Of a DNA stretch of 23,617 nucleotides, positions 7,326-14,701 are shown piece by piece. The notes under the pieces are model-generated. The model saw nothing but the letters and a program-made list of their open reading frames with translations. It did no database searches and was not told where the DNA came from. Origin of the DNA: JAVVEW01 sp032251045 (GTDB taxonomy: Bacteria > Pseudomonadota > Gammaproteobacteria > Methylococcales > Methylomonadaceae); contig JAVVEW010000036.1 of the NCBI GenBank assembly GCA_032251045.1, positions 1 to 23,617 on the forward strand, given 5' to 3'. The translations under genes were made by a program, and so were the position numbers. The number at the start of each line of letters is the position of its first letter. The first letter of the stretch is position 1.

Positions 7326-8534
7326 TCATCGCTTTTGTTGGGTGCTATGATGCTCAGTCTTAAGGCTGTTGGCTAAATTTTGCAGTTGCGCCTCGGCGAC
7401 ATCAAGGTCGCGGTGACAGCGGTCAACCCAAGCTTCGCCCCAGTAAAAATTACAGCTGGTCTCTGCGCGTAATAATCGCCAGCGAGCTTGCTCAAGTAAG
7501 TTGAGATGTTCCTGATTGTTGGTTTCATCCAGATGTTGGGTGATGGTCTGCAGTTTCTGGCTGATCTGAGCGACACGTTCCAGCCCTTGACGTTGGGTTT
7601 CCGAACCCGTCCACTGAATAAAACCGACACCATTATGCCAGCCCGTATTCCAGGCGCCGGTATTGACTTTGACTTCACCATGCACGCCATGAGTATTGAT
7701 GTAGTCATGAATGAAGCACGGTTGAATAGCGGATTTATCGCTGCGTGCTTGCTCTAGTAAGGGCAGGTAAAACACTGACCAGAAATTACTGCCTTCGGTG
7801 GTGTTGCGGAACCAGCCGCCATTGTCCCCGTCAGTGCAAGTGACTACCAGCGGTGGAAAGTCGCAGTATTGAGTGCGGGCAGCGATTTCCTGTCTGAACC
7901 ATGCGTAATCCATACCGGATTCCTGAGCGTCGGATAGCTCCCGGTCGCGCACCACGACAATGATTTCGCTCTCTTGATAGCGGGCGATATGCGGTCGATA
8001 GCGTAGTTCGTGCCAGGTCATGGGTGTTACGGATTCAACTTGCAAGCTATCGACCAGTACATATTGATAGCCTAGTTGTTTGAGCATGGGAATCATGTCC
8101 ATGCTGAAGCCCATTTCAGGTGGCCAGAAACCTTCAAACTGTTTGCGCCAGAATAAGTGTTGACCAATGCCGCGCCAGCGTTGCAGGTGTTCCAGGCGGT
8201 CGCATTCTGGGATCAAAGGCAACACCGGATGATAATAGCCGGTGCCAAGAATATTGAAGATATGGTAGTTCTGTAATTGCCAGAGTAGCGAGCCACAATC
8301 GATAATGCCGTACACGCGTTCCTGAAACACAGGGCTGGACAGCGTTTCCAGCAGCGTTCCAGACAAAGATAAATGCACCCGGGCAATGTCTTGGTATGGC
8401 AGTAGGACGCGAGGCATGCGATCTAAGGCATAGAGAACTTGCTTCGCGTCCCAGTAGTGTTGGTCTAGAAGAAATTCCAGATTGCCGGCAGGTTGGTGCA
8501 AATTAAGTACGAGGCCATGATGGACGGTATTCAT
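7326..8534 (-). CDS. Glycoside hydrolase family 57 protein
   Basis: This 402-residue protein has GH57 marks in order: LNLHQPAG near residues 11-18 (motif 1), YYHPVLPLIPECD near 100-112, FWPPEMGFS (Glu140, motif 2), and VTCTDGDNGGWF near 231-242 in the place where relatives usually read DGENxW. GH57 enzymes are retaining alpha-glucan hydrolases or branching/transfer enzymes that act in the cytoplasm on glycogen- or starch-like polymers. The start ATG 8534 has AGGA nine bases upstream; an earlier TTG at 8540 is too close to that site. It is a single gene, with no glycogen synthase or phosphorylase visible, so its real substrate is open. Confidence 0.85.
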   Translation of the reverse strand: MNTVHHGLVLNLHQPAGNLEFLLDQHYWDAKQVLYALDRMPRVLLPYQDIARVHLSLSGTLLETLSSPVFQERVYGIIDCGSLLWQLQNYHIFNILGTGYYHPVLPLIPECDRLEHLQRWRGIGQHLFWRKQFEGFWPPEMGFSMDMIPMLKQLGYQYVLVDSLQVESVTPMTWHELRYRPHIARYQESEIIVVVRDRELSDAQESGMDYAWFRQEIAARTQYCDFPPLVVTCTDGDNGGWFRNTTEGSNFWSVFYLPLLEQARSDKSAIQPCFIHDYINTHGVHGEVKVNTGAWNTGWHNGVGFIQWTGSETQRQGLERVAQISQKLQTITQHLDETNNQEHLNLLEQARWRLLRAETSCNFYWGEAWVDRCHRDLDVAEAQLQNLANSLKTEHHSTQQKR

Positions 8535-8592
8535 GTTCAAACATCCTGAATCGTGGTGAAGCGGTGATTATACCCTTCGCAGATTAAAATTC

Positions 8593-8695
8593 GGCATCGG
8601 GGGCCATCGAAGGACGCTGTAAATACATCCTTGTAAGCGCTACGCCAGCATCCTAAGCTGGCGTAGCCTTTGTCGAAACATCCCGATGCCTTTTT
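8593..8695. repeat. Nested palindromic element with terminator-like end
   Basis: Three nested pairings occur in 103 bases. GGCATCGGG (8593-8601) matches CCCGATGCC (8682-8690); AAGGA (8610-8614) matches TCCTT (8628-8632); and a perfect 11-base stem GCTACGCCAGC (8639-8649) / GCTGGCGTAGC (8657-8667) has a seven-base loop. A TTTTT run follows at 8691-8695. It lies between two divergent genes. It could be a dispersed palindromic repeat, a terminator or a structured RNA; the sequence alone does not decide. Confidence 0.6.
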
Positions 8696-8726
8696 AGGCA
8701 TTGCATTGCCGATGTGAAGTGCAAAA

Positions 8727-8738
8727 GGTATATATACC
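8727..8738. promoter_or_regulatory. Perfect 12-base AT-rich palindrome upstream of a membrane protein gene
   Basis: GGTATATATACC is a perfect dyad located 88 bases before the ATG of the forward membrane protein gene and about 190 bases before the divergent GH57 gene. It could be an operator or a -10-like region (TATATA). No matching half-site elsewhere in the window was noticed. Confidence 0.3.
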
Positions 8739-8825
8739 GACTACGGTGCATTTTTGGTACTGGCGTTCGCCTCAGCGATGTTGCCGATCTAATGTTGGAA
8801 TTTATCTGTATGGAGTATGCATGGA

Positions 8826-9356
8826 ATGACCACGAAAGTTCAAAGCTTAGTCCTGTGGACAGTATTGGCGGGATTACTCAATCTGGCGCTGATTCGCTTT
8901 TTGGGGCAAAAGAGCTGGGATCGCATCGAGCATAGTTTTATCGGTGTGTTGTTGTTACTGGTTTTTGCTGCGTTTATTCGTCGCGGCGTCCGGGATCGTC
9001 TGGTTTGGGTGTTGATGGCTTTATTGCCTTGTTATCTGGGGACGGTTTGGCCGGATTGGGATATTCGTCTGCTGGGTATCGGCGGACATCGCAATCCTTT
9101 GTTTCACAGCAGTCTGGCGGCCTGGATATTGCTGGCGTTATGGCCGGGTTCCTGGCCTGGGCGGGCGGTTATGGTGGGGGGGTTTGCGATTGGTGTGGCG
9201 AGTCATTTATTCTGGGATGTGCTGTTCTATGGCGATGTCAGGTGGTTGCCTGGCCGTTTTTGGGATCGCGTCTGGCTTTTTAGTCATGGCCTGTTGGCCG
9301 GGTGGGCGGCACTGCGCAGTCAGGTGATTTTCAAGCATGACCGGGCTCTGTCATAA
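8826..9356 (+). CDS. Small integral membrane protein, metal-dependent hydrolase (DUF457/YdjM)-like
   Basis: This protein of 176 residues has about five hydrophobic segments (WTVLAGLLNLALIRFL, SFIGVLLLLVFAAFI, LVWVLMALLPCYLGTV, SLAAWILLALW, AVMVGGFAIGVASHLFWDVLF). Polar residues kept at the membrane face include PDWD, HRNPLFHS and SHLFWD, a His/Asp layout like that of the YdjM/DUF457 group of putative membrane metal-dependent hydrolases, so this is a tentative placement. Two in-frame ATGs exist, at 8817 and 8826. A GGAG at 8812-8815 is too close to the first, so 8826 is preferred. It ends four bases before the convergent cinA-like gene. Confidence 0.75.
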   Translation: MTTKVQSLVLWTVLAGLLNLALIRFLGQKSWDRIEHSFIGVLLLLVFAAFIRRGVRDRLVWVLMALLPCYLGTVWPDWDIRLLGIGGHRNPLFHSSLAAWILLALWPGSWPGRAVMVGGFAIGVASHLFWDVLFYGDVRWLPGRFWDRVWLFSHGLLAGWAALRSQVIFKHDRALS

Positions 9357-9360
9357 AGAT

Positions 9361-10506
9361 TCAGTGTTGTTGTAACCACTGGCGCAGGTCGTTCAGCGAT
9401 AACATGGCTGCCTGATTCTGTTTATAGGTGCTGCTGCCGGTCAGCCGGTGATGGTACTGCGTGGTGTCGGTGGGCGTTTGTAACTCAACGGTCAGGTTGA
9501 CGGCATGGTCAGCGGCTAAGCTTTGGTGCAACGGAAGGTCAAGCTGTTGGCGGATCATGATCTGGGCATCAGTTGCCGTAAGTGTTGCGGGGTCAATACC
9601 GCAATAACTGCCTAGCAGCCAGGGACGACCGGCGCATTTACTGGCCATTTGCCCGAAACTCAATGTTTCATGGAATATGCAGCGCCAGGCGCGGGCGGTG
9701 AGTTCAAGATCCAGTACATCGATCAGGGAGCCGGAAGGCTGGCCCAGTCCGTCGATGGTGAACACAAAATCGCCGATCAAGTCCCGGGCCTGATGGGCCA
9801 GGTGCTGGCGTTCTGCTGCATGGTAATCGGCTGGAAACCAGAGTTTGGTTTCGACGTGATCGAGACCGGCACGAAAGCCCAATGATACGTTATCGGGTAA
9901 AACCAGTTCGGCCAGCCGGGTTTCCAGATCCGATTCGCCAATACCAATGGTGCGTAAGGTTACCAATTGGCCGGGGTTCAACGTGAAGGTTTCGGCGAGC
10001 CTGGGCCGTACCGATTGCTGGAACAGGTTTTTCATTTCCGATGGCACGCCCGGTAGAAAGCAAAACAGGCAGCGCTGTTCCTGCAGATAAAACCCGGGTG
10101 CGGTGCCCCAGTGATTATCCAGTCGGGTCGCACCTTCTGGCAACAGCGCCTGCTTGCGGTTGATGTCCGGCATGGTACGGTTTCTTATGGCGTAAAATGC
10201 CTGAATCTGCCGCATGGCGTCAGGGTCGTGAAGCAGCGGCAAGCCAAACGCCTGACTGACCGCCTCGCGGGTTAGGTCATCCAGAGTCGGCCCCAGGCCG
10301 CCGGTGACAATGCAGACATCGGAACGGGTGGCTATATCCCGTAAAATTTGCGTCAGATCGGCCAAATCATCGCCGACAGTTTGCTGCCGCCTGACGCGGA
10401 AGCCTAAATCCACCGATTGCCCTGCCAGCCAGGCGCTGTTCCGATCCAAGGTCTGGCCGGTAATGACTTCTTCGCCTTGGGACAGGATTTCCAGGTCAGG
10501 TCGCAT
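9361..10506 (-). CDS. CinA-like protein with intact N-terminal and degenerate C-terminal domain
   Basis: This 381-residue protein has a convincing N-terminal MoCF/CinA domain: SQGEEVITGQTLDRNSAWLA at residues 9-28, TGGLGPTLDDLT at 68-79, and LPGVPSEMKNL around 151-161. In CinA this half is the ADP-ribose/FAD pyrophosphatase. The C-terminal half, which in canonical CinA is an NMN deamidase with an AESCTGG nucleophile motif, reads HETLSFGQ at about 279-286 and lacks the usual GIAGP segment. The deamidase activity is therefore probably lost. The gene begins seven bases after accA in the same run. The family is clear for the first half; the real role of this variant is unknown. Confidence 0.85.
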   Translation of the reverse strand: MRPDLEILSQGEEVITGQTLDRNSAWLAGQSVDLGFRVRRQQTVGDDLADLTQILRDIATRSDVCIVTGGLGPTLDDLTREAVSQAFGLPLLHDPDAMRQIQAFYAIRNRTMPDINRKQALLPEGATRLDNHWGTAPGFYLQEQRCLFCFLPGVPSEMKNLFQQSVRPRLAETFTLNPGQLVTLRTIGIGESDLETRLAELVLPDNVSLGFRAGLDHVETKLWFPADYHAAERQHLAHQARDLIGDFVFTIDGLGQPSGSLIDVLDLELTARAWRCIFHETLSFGQMASKCAGRPWLLGSYCGIDPATLTATDAQIMIRQQLDLPLHQSLAADHAVNLTVELQTPTDTTQYHHRLTGSSTYKQNQAAMLSLNDLRQWLQQH

Positions 10507-10513
10507 AAGTGGG

Positions 10514-11482
10514 TTATTTCACCGGTTCTTCCAGATAGGCGCCGTAACTCATCAAGCGGTGATAACGTTTTTCCAGCAACCGGTCGATGGGTTCGCGTTT
10601 GATTTCGGTCAAATGCCGCAGCAAGGCTTCACGAAGATTCATCACTGTGGTTTGAAAATCCCGATGCGCGCCACCTAAGGGTTCGCGCACCATTTCATCG
10701 AGAAAACCTTGTTCACGGATACGGTCGGAGGTAATGCCCATGGCTTCAGCGGCCAACTGCGCCTTGTCGGCGCTTTTCCATAGAATCGAGGCACAGCCTT
10801 CCGGAGAAATCACTGAATAGGTGCTGAATTCCAGCATCAGCAAGCGGTCGCCGACGCCAATCGCCAGAGCGCCACCGGAGCCGCCTTCGCCGATCACCGC
10901 GCACAAAATCGGTGTACGCAGTCTGGCCATTTCAAACAAGTTGCGGGCGATGGCTTCGCTTTGTCCCCGTTCTTCGGCGCCGATGCCGGGATAAGCCCCG
11001 GGCGTGTCGATCAAACAGATAATCGGCAGCTCAAAGCGCTCGGCCAATTTCATGATTCTGAGTGCTTTACGATAACCTTCGGGCCTGGGCATGCCGAAAT
11101 TGCGATAGATTTTTTCCTTGGTGTCGCGGCCTTTCTGATGACCGATCACGGCCACCGGCTGGCCTTCGAGCCGAGCTAAACCGGTGACAATGGCCGGGTC
11201 GTCGGCATAGCTGCGGTCACCATGCAGTTCGTGAAAGTCGGTGAACATTAGTTTTACATAATCCAGGGTGTAAGGTCGTCCCGGATGACGCGAGAGTTGG
11301 GAAATCTGCCAGTCGGACAGCTCCGCGAAAATGCTTTCGGTGAGCGCCCGGCTTTTGTTTTCCAACTGCTCCAGGGCGTCGGAAATGTTCAGGGCATTGT
11401 CGGTTTCCAGTCGGCGCAATTCCCGGATTTTGGCTTCCAGGTCGGCGATGGGTTGTTCGAATTCAATAAATTTCAGATCCAT
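10514..11482 (-). CDS. accA: Acetyl-CoA carboxylase, carboxyltransferase subunit alpha
   Basis: This 322-residue protein is close to the usual 317-325 of AccA. With AccD it transfers the carboxyl group from biotin-BCCP to acetyl-CoA, making malonyl-CoA for fatty acid synthesis. Visible signatures are the N-terminal helical region (FEQPIADLEAKIRELR), GDRSYADDPAIVTGLARLEG, the CoA-binding DTPGAYPGIGAEERGQSEAIA, and the oxyanion glycine cluster GEGGSGGALAIGVGDR followed by STYSVISPEGCASILW. It sits between rarA and the cinA-like gene; in many gammaproteobacteria accA instead follows dnaE, so this arrangement is lineage-specific. Confidence 0.98.
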   Translation of the reverse strand: MDLKFIEFEQPIADLEAKIRELRRLETDNALNISDALEQLENKSRALTESIFAELSDWQISQLSRHPGRPYTLDYVKLMFTDFHELHGDRSYADDPAIVTGLARLEGQPVAVIGHQKGRDTKEKIYRNFGMPRPEGYRKALRIMKLAERFELPIICLIDTPGAYPGIGAEERGQSEAIARNLFEMARLRTPILCAVIGEGGSGGALAIGVGDRLLMLEFSTYSVISPEGCASILWKSADKAQLAAEAMGITSDRIREQGFLDEMVREPLGGAHRDFQTTVMNLREALLRHLTEIKREPIDRLLEKRYHRLMSYGAYLEEPVK

Positions 11483-11515
11483 GATGTGCTTGGTTTTTTG
11501 GGCGGTTTTATGTCG

Positions 11516-12823
11516 TTATTTAGCGGCCATTTTATCCAAATTGCGCAAATGTTTTAACTTTTCTTGGATTTTACCTTCCAGGCCACGCCTGACCGGGTGG
11601 TAATAGGTGTGTCCAGTAAGGGCCTCGGGAAAGTAGTTTTCATTCGGTACATAGCCTTCTGGATAATCATGAGCATAGCGGTAGTCCTGGCCGTAATCCA
11701 GGTTTTTCATCAAGCGGGTCGGGGCGTTACGCAGGTGAACAGGAACATCCAGACTGCCACATTGTTTAGTTTCGCGCATGGCTTGGTTATAGGCTTGGTA
11801 AACAGCGTTGCTTTTTGGCGCCACGGCCAGATACAGCACTGCCTGCGCCAGGGCCAGTTCGCCTTCCGGGCTGCCCAGGCGTTCGAACGCTTGCCAGGCA
11901 TCCAGCGCAATACTTAATGCTCTGGGGTCGGCATTGCCGATGTCTTCGGAGGCGATACGCACGATGCGCCGTGCTAGATAGCCCGGATCGCAGCCACCAT
12001 CCAGCATTCGGCACAACCAGTACAGTGCGGCATCGGGCGCGGAACCGCGCACCGATTTATGCAGCGCGGAAATCTGGTTATAAAAATCCTCGCCGCCGGC
12101 GTCGAAACGTCGAACCTGATCACCGAGTGCGTGCTTGGCTAAGTCGGCGCTGATTTCGCTTTTAGCGTCTGCTTCGGTCAGTTGTGCGGCCAGTTCCAGC
12201 GTGTTCAACGCCCGGCGGGCATCGCCATCAGCGGCTTCGGCGATGATCTGCGCGGCTGGCTCGGTGAGCGTTAGATTCAGGTCGCCCAAGCCCCGTTCCG
12301 GGTCGCGCACGGCGCGTTGCAAGACCTTGATCAGATCGTCAGCGGTTAACGCGTTCAGCACATACACCCGCGCCCGGGACAACAGCGCGTTGTTCAGCGC
12401 GAAGGAAGGATTTTCCGTGGTCGCGCCGATGAAAAACACTGTGCCGGCTTCAACATGCGGCAAAAACGCATCCTGTTGGGCTTTGTTGAACCGATGCACT
12501 TCATCGACGAACAGTACGGTGCGCTGCTGTTGATCATGCAGGCGGTGTTCGGCCAGGGTCACCGCCTCGCGAATATCCTTGACCCCGGCCAGCACCGCCG
12601 ATAACGGATGAAATTCGGCGCTGGCGTAACCTGCAATCAGCCGCGCCAGGGTGGTTTTGCCGGTGCCTGGCGGGCCCCAGAAAATCATCGAATGCAGCTG
12701 GCCGGAGATAATGGCTTGGTATAAAGGCTTGCCGGCGCTCAGGATCGCCGGTTGGCCGAGATAATCGTCCAGCCGGGTTGGTCGCATGCGTTCAGCCAGG
12801 GGGCGGGGATCGAAACCGCTCAT
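11516..12823 (-). CDS. rarA: Replication-associated recombination protein A (RarA/MgsA AAA ATPase)
   Basis: This 435-residue clamp-loader-like AAA+ ATPase acts at stalled replication forks. Walker A is GPPGTGKTT (about 50-58), Walker B is LFVDEVHRFNK (Asp107, Glu108), and sensor 1 lies in FIGATTENPSF. The C-terminal part holds the MgsA tetramerisation domain (KSVRGSAPDAALYWLCRML, RRIVRIASEDIGNADPRAL) and the family's closing segment with YFPEALTGHTYYHPVRRGLE. Length is typical. The ATG at 12823 overlaps the lolA TGA by four bases. The lolA-rarA neighbourhood is known from gammaproteobacteria, usually with ftsK upstream; here ftsK is replaced by an asparaginase gene. Confidence 0.97.
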   Translation of the reverse strand: MSGFDPRPLAERMRPTRLDDYLGQPAILSAGKPLYQAIISGQLHSMIFWGPPGTGKTTLARLIAGYASAEFHPLSAVLAGVKDIREAVTLAEHRLHDQQQRTVLFVDEVHRFNKAQQDAFLPHVEAGTVFFIGATTENPSFALNNALLSRARVYVLNALTADDLIKVLQRAVRDPERGLGDLNLTLTEPAAQIIAEAADGDARRALNTLELAAQLTEADAKSEISADLAKHALGDQVRRFDAGGEDFYNQISALHKSVRGSAPDAALYWLCRMLDGGCDPGYLARRIVRIASEDIGNADPRALSIALDAWQAFERLGSPEGELALAQAVLYLAVAPKSNAVYQAYNQAMRETKQCGSLDVPVHLRNAPTRLMKNLDYGQDYRYAHDYPEGYVPNENYFPEALTGHTYYHPVRRGLEGKIQEKLKHLRNLDKMAAK

Positions 12824-13437
12824 TCGCCGAATACATCCACGCCTTCGGGCGGCACAAAATTGAACAAATCCTCAGGCAACGCCGGGTTCAGTTTGATCTG
12901 GCTGAACTCGATGCGGGTAACCTGGCCGAAGTTGTCGTACAGTTCCATACCGGCCAGTTGCTGATGATGTAAGCCGATCAGAACATACTGAAAGCTGGCG
13001 TGATCGGTTTTTGGTGACAGCTTCAGCCAGCTCCAGTCGTCGTTACGACCGGACTTTTCGATGTTGAAATAATCATCCAGGTTAATGCCGCCACTGAGCA
13101 GCAGCGCCGGCGTTGCGCCCATGGATTCATTCAGGGTTTTAACAGTCACTTGTTCAAGATCCGGGTCGTAAAACCAGACTTTGCCGGAATGGCCAATAAT
13201 TTCCTGATGATAGGGCTTTAGATACAGCCATTTGAAGTTGCCGGGACGGTGTAGATAAAACCGGCCATGGCTGGTTTGCAATACGTCGCCCTGGTCATCA
13301 CTCAGGACTTGTTTGAACTCAGCGCTCAAGGTTTGGGTTTGTTCGAAAAACTGTTCCAGCCGTTGCCGGGGCGTTTGTGCCCAGGCAGGGTTGATCAGTG
13401 CAGTCAACACCACTAGGCTCAGTACACGAAAAATCAC
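12820..13437 (-). CDS. lolA: Outer-membrane lipoprotein carrier protein LolA
   Basis: This 205-residue periplasmic chaperone takes lipoproteins released by LolCDE and delivers them to LolB at the outer membrane. A cleavable signal peptide is plain (hydrophobic core LVVLTALINPAWA, likely cut after Ala20 before QTPRQ). The mature part carries LolA features: FEQTQTLSAEFKQVLSDDQG, the GRFYLHRPGNFKWLY segment, QVTVKTLNES, and a C-terminal region ending in LFNFVPPEGVDVFGE. The size matches the family. It overlaps rarA by four bases and follows the asparaginase gene by 22 bases, so the three are probably one transcript. Confidence 0.96.
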   Translation of the reverse strand: MIFRVLSLVVLTALINPAWAQTPRQRLEQFFEQTQTLSAEFKQVLSDDQGDVLQTSHGRFYLHRPGNFKWLYLKPYHQEIIGHSGKVWFYDPDLEQVTVKTLNESMGATPALLLSGGINLDDYFNIEKSGRNDDWSWLKLSPKTDHASFQYVLIGLHHQQLAGMELYDNFGQVTRIEFSQIKLNPALPEDLFNFVPPEGVDVFGE

Positions 13438-13459
13438 GAAAATCTCCAGGTTGAATCAG

Positions 13460-14455
13460 TCAAAGGCTTAGAAAGGCATGAATATCGTCGGTATCGGCAA
13501 ACACGCCGTAAGCCAGGCAAAGCTTGACATACGCCGCCTCCAGGGTGATGTCTGGCAAAAATCGTCCACCCGCCTCGTCCAGGGCCAAACTGGTTTGGTA
13601 AAAACGCTGGTCAGAGGCTATGGGCGCCAGATACACCGGCAAGTTTGCGGCTTGGCAGCGGGCCATAAAATCTGGCAGCGCATAAGTGGCACCCGGTTCG
13701 CTTGCGATGCAGGCAGTGCCGGAATGGTAAAGGTCGTGTAGCACAGCCTGGTAGCCGGTTAGGTTGATGCCGCGATAATCCAAACCCGGGTAGGGGCGCA
13801 GTAGCAGAATGCGTGAAGAAAATCGTGCTGGTATCTGCCATTCCTGTTCAGAAGATTCGGTGTGAATGGCGTCGTTGAAGTGAAATTGGCCACGCTCATA
13901 CCAGGCCAAGGGTTGGCCCGCTGCGCTGATAAAATCACAGCTCAACGGCAGGCTGGATAGCAGGTTTAATCCTGCGTGCAATGCCAGCTTTTGACCTGGA
14001 TTCTGGTAGGGTACATATACGCCTGACAGGGGGTGCTGGATGATGAAATCTACTGCGGCGCTGAAATTGGCCAGGCCATTGGCTTGAGGTTCATCAAGAG
14101 GCAGATGGCTGGATACCAGTAGTACCGGTATCGGCAAGCCGCGCAAGGCATAGCTTAAGGCGGCTGCGGTGTAGGGTAGGGTGTCGGTGCCATGGCCGAC
14201 GATAATGCCATCGTAGCGCTGCAGGTCTTGCGCGGTCAAAGCCTGGATCAGCTCGCCCCAAAGCCTTGGCATCATGTTCTCGCTGAGCAAATTAAATGGC
14301 TGGATCACCTCGAAAGTGACCTGGGTGTGCTCGCGATTAAGGTCGTGGAATTGGCTCAGCAAGGTCGCTTGTGCTTTGGCGTCCGGGGCAATCTGGCCCT
14401 GATGAAACGAGGCGCCTAGTGTGCCACCGGTCAAACACAACAAAATCGTTTTCAT
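13460..14455 (-). CDS. L-asparaginase family protein
   Basis: This 331-residue protein has both asparaginase threonine motifs: CLTGGTLG with nucleophile Thr12, and HGTDTLPYTAAAL with Thr90-Asp91. The supporting SENMMPRLW segment and a mid-protein VLLVSSHLPLDEPQANGLANF also fit the bacterial asparaginase/GatD superfamily. The enzyme hydrolyses asparagine to aspartate and ammonia. With no signal peptide (start MKTILLCLTGG) it would be cytoplasmic, the type I situation. It heads the minus-strand lolA-rarA-accA-cinA run and is divergent from the NtrX-like regulator. Substrate preference (Asn versus Gln) cannot be told. Confidence 0.88.
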   Translation of the reverse strand: MKTILLCLTGGTLGASFHQGQIAPDAKAQATLLSQFHDLNREHTQVTFEVIQPFNLLSENMMPRLWGELIQALTAQDLQRYDGIIVGHGTDTLPYTAAALSYALRGLPIPVLLVSSHLPLDEPQANGLANFSAAVDFIIQHPLSGVYVPYQNPGQKLALHAGLNLLSSLPLSCDFISAAGQPLAWYERGQFHFNDAIHTESSEQEWQIPARFSSRILLLRPYPGLDYRGINLTGYQAVLHDLYHSGTACIASEPGATYALPDFMARCQAANLPVYLAPIASDQRFYQTSLALDEAGGRFLPDITLEAAYVKLCLAYGVFADTDDIHAFLSL

Positions 14456-14647
14456 ATGCGTACAATAGTGCGATTACCTTGAAGTTCGTGGCATAGTATC
14501 ATGAAAATACGTTTCATCAGCAGCAAGGAAATGAGGGCGGAAACTCATGCCAACCTGCTGGTTTAGCTGTTTGCCATAACGCCGTTATTGGTACTGTTCA
14601 GGTCAGGCTGTTGCCCTGTACTTGACTTGAACGTAATACTCATAGTT

Positions 14648-14676
14648 TCTGCCAACGCTGCGTTGGCAGACTTTTT
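14648..14676 (+). terminator. Intrinsic-terminator-like hairpin just upstream of the NtrX-like gene
   Basis: TCTGCCAACG (14648-14657) and CGTTGGCAGA (14661-14670) are perfect ten-base reverse complements around a three-base loop. They are followed immediately by CTTTTT (14671-14676). The hairpin ends 25 bases before the preferred ATG 14702. No gene is visible upstream on this strand, so it may end a short leader or small RNA that begins between 14456 and 14648. Confidence 0.6.
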
Positions 14677-14701
14677 CTCGACTTATTTGCCTTTGCCTGC
14701 C

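Noticed and set aside
7090..7350. 86-codon plus-strand open frame
   Set aside because: It lies across the tRNA-Thr gene and its terminator hairpin, so it is an antisense by-product.
14588..14701. N-terminal extension of the NtrX-like protein by 38 residues
   Set aside because: The extension reads through a terminator-like hairpin, and the receiver domain starts naturally at ATG 14702.
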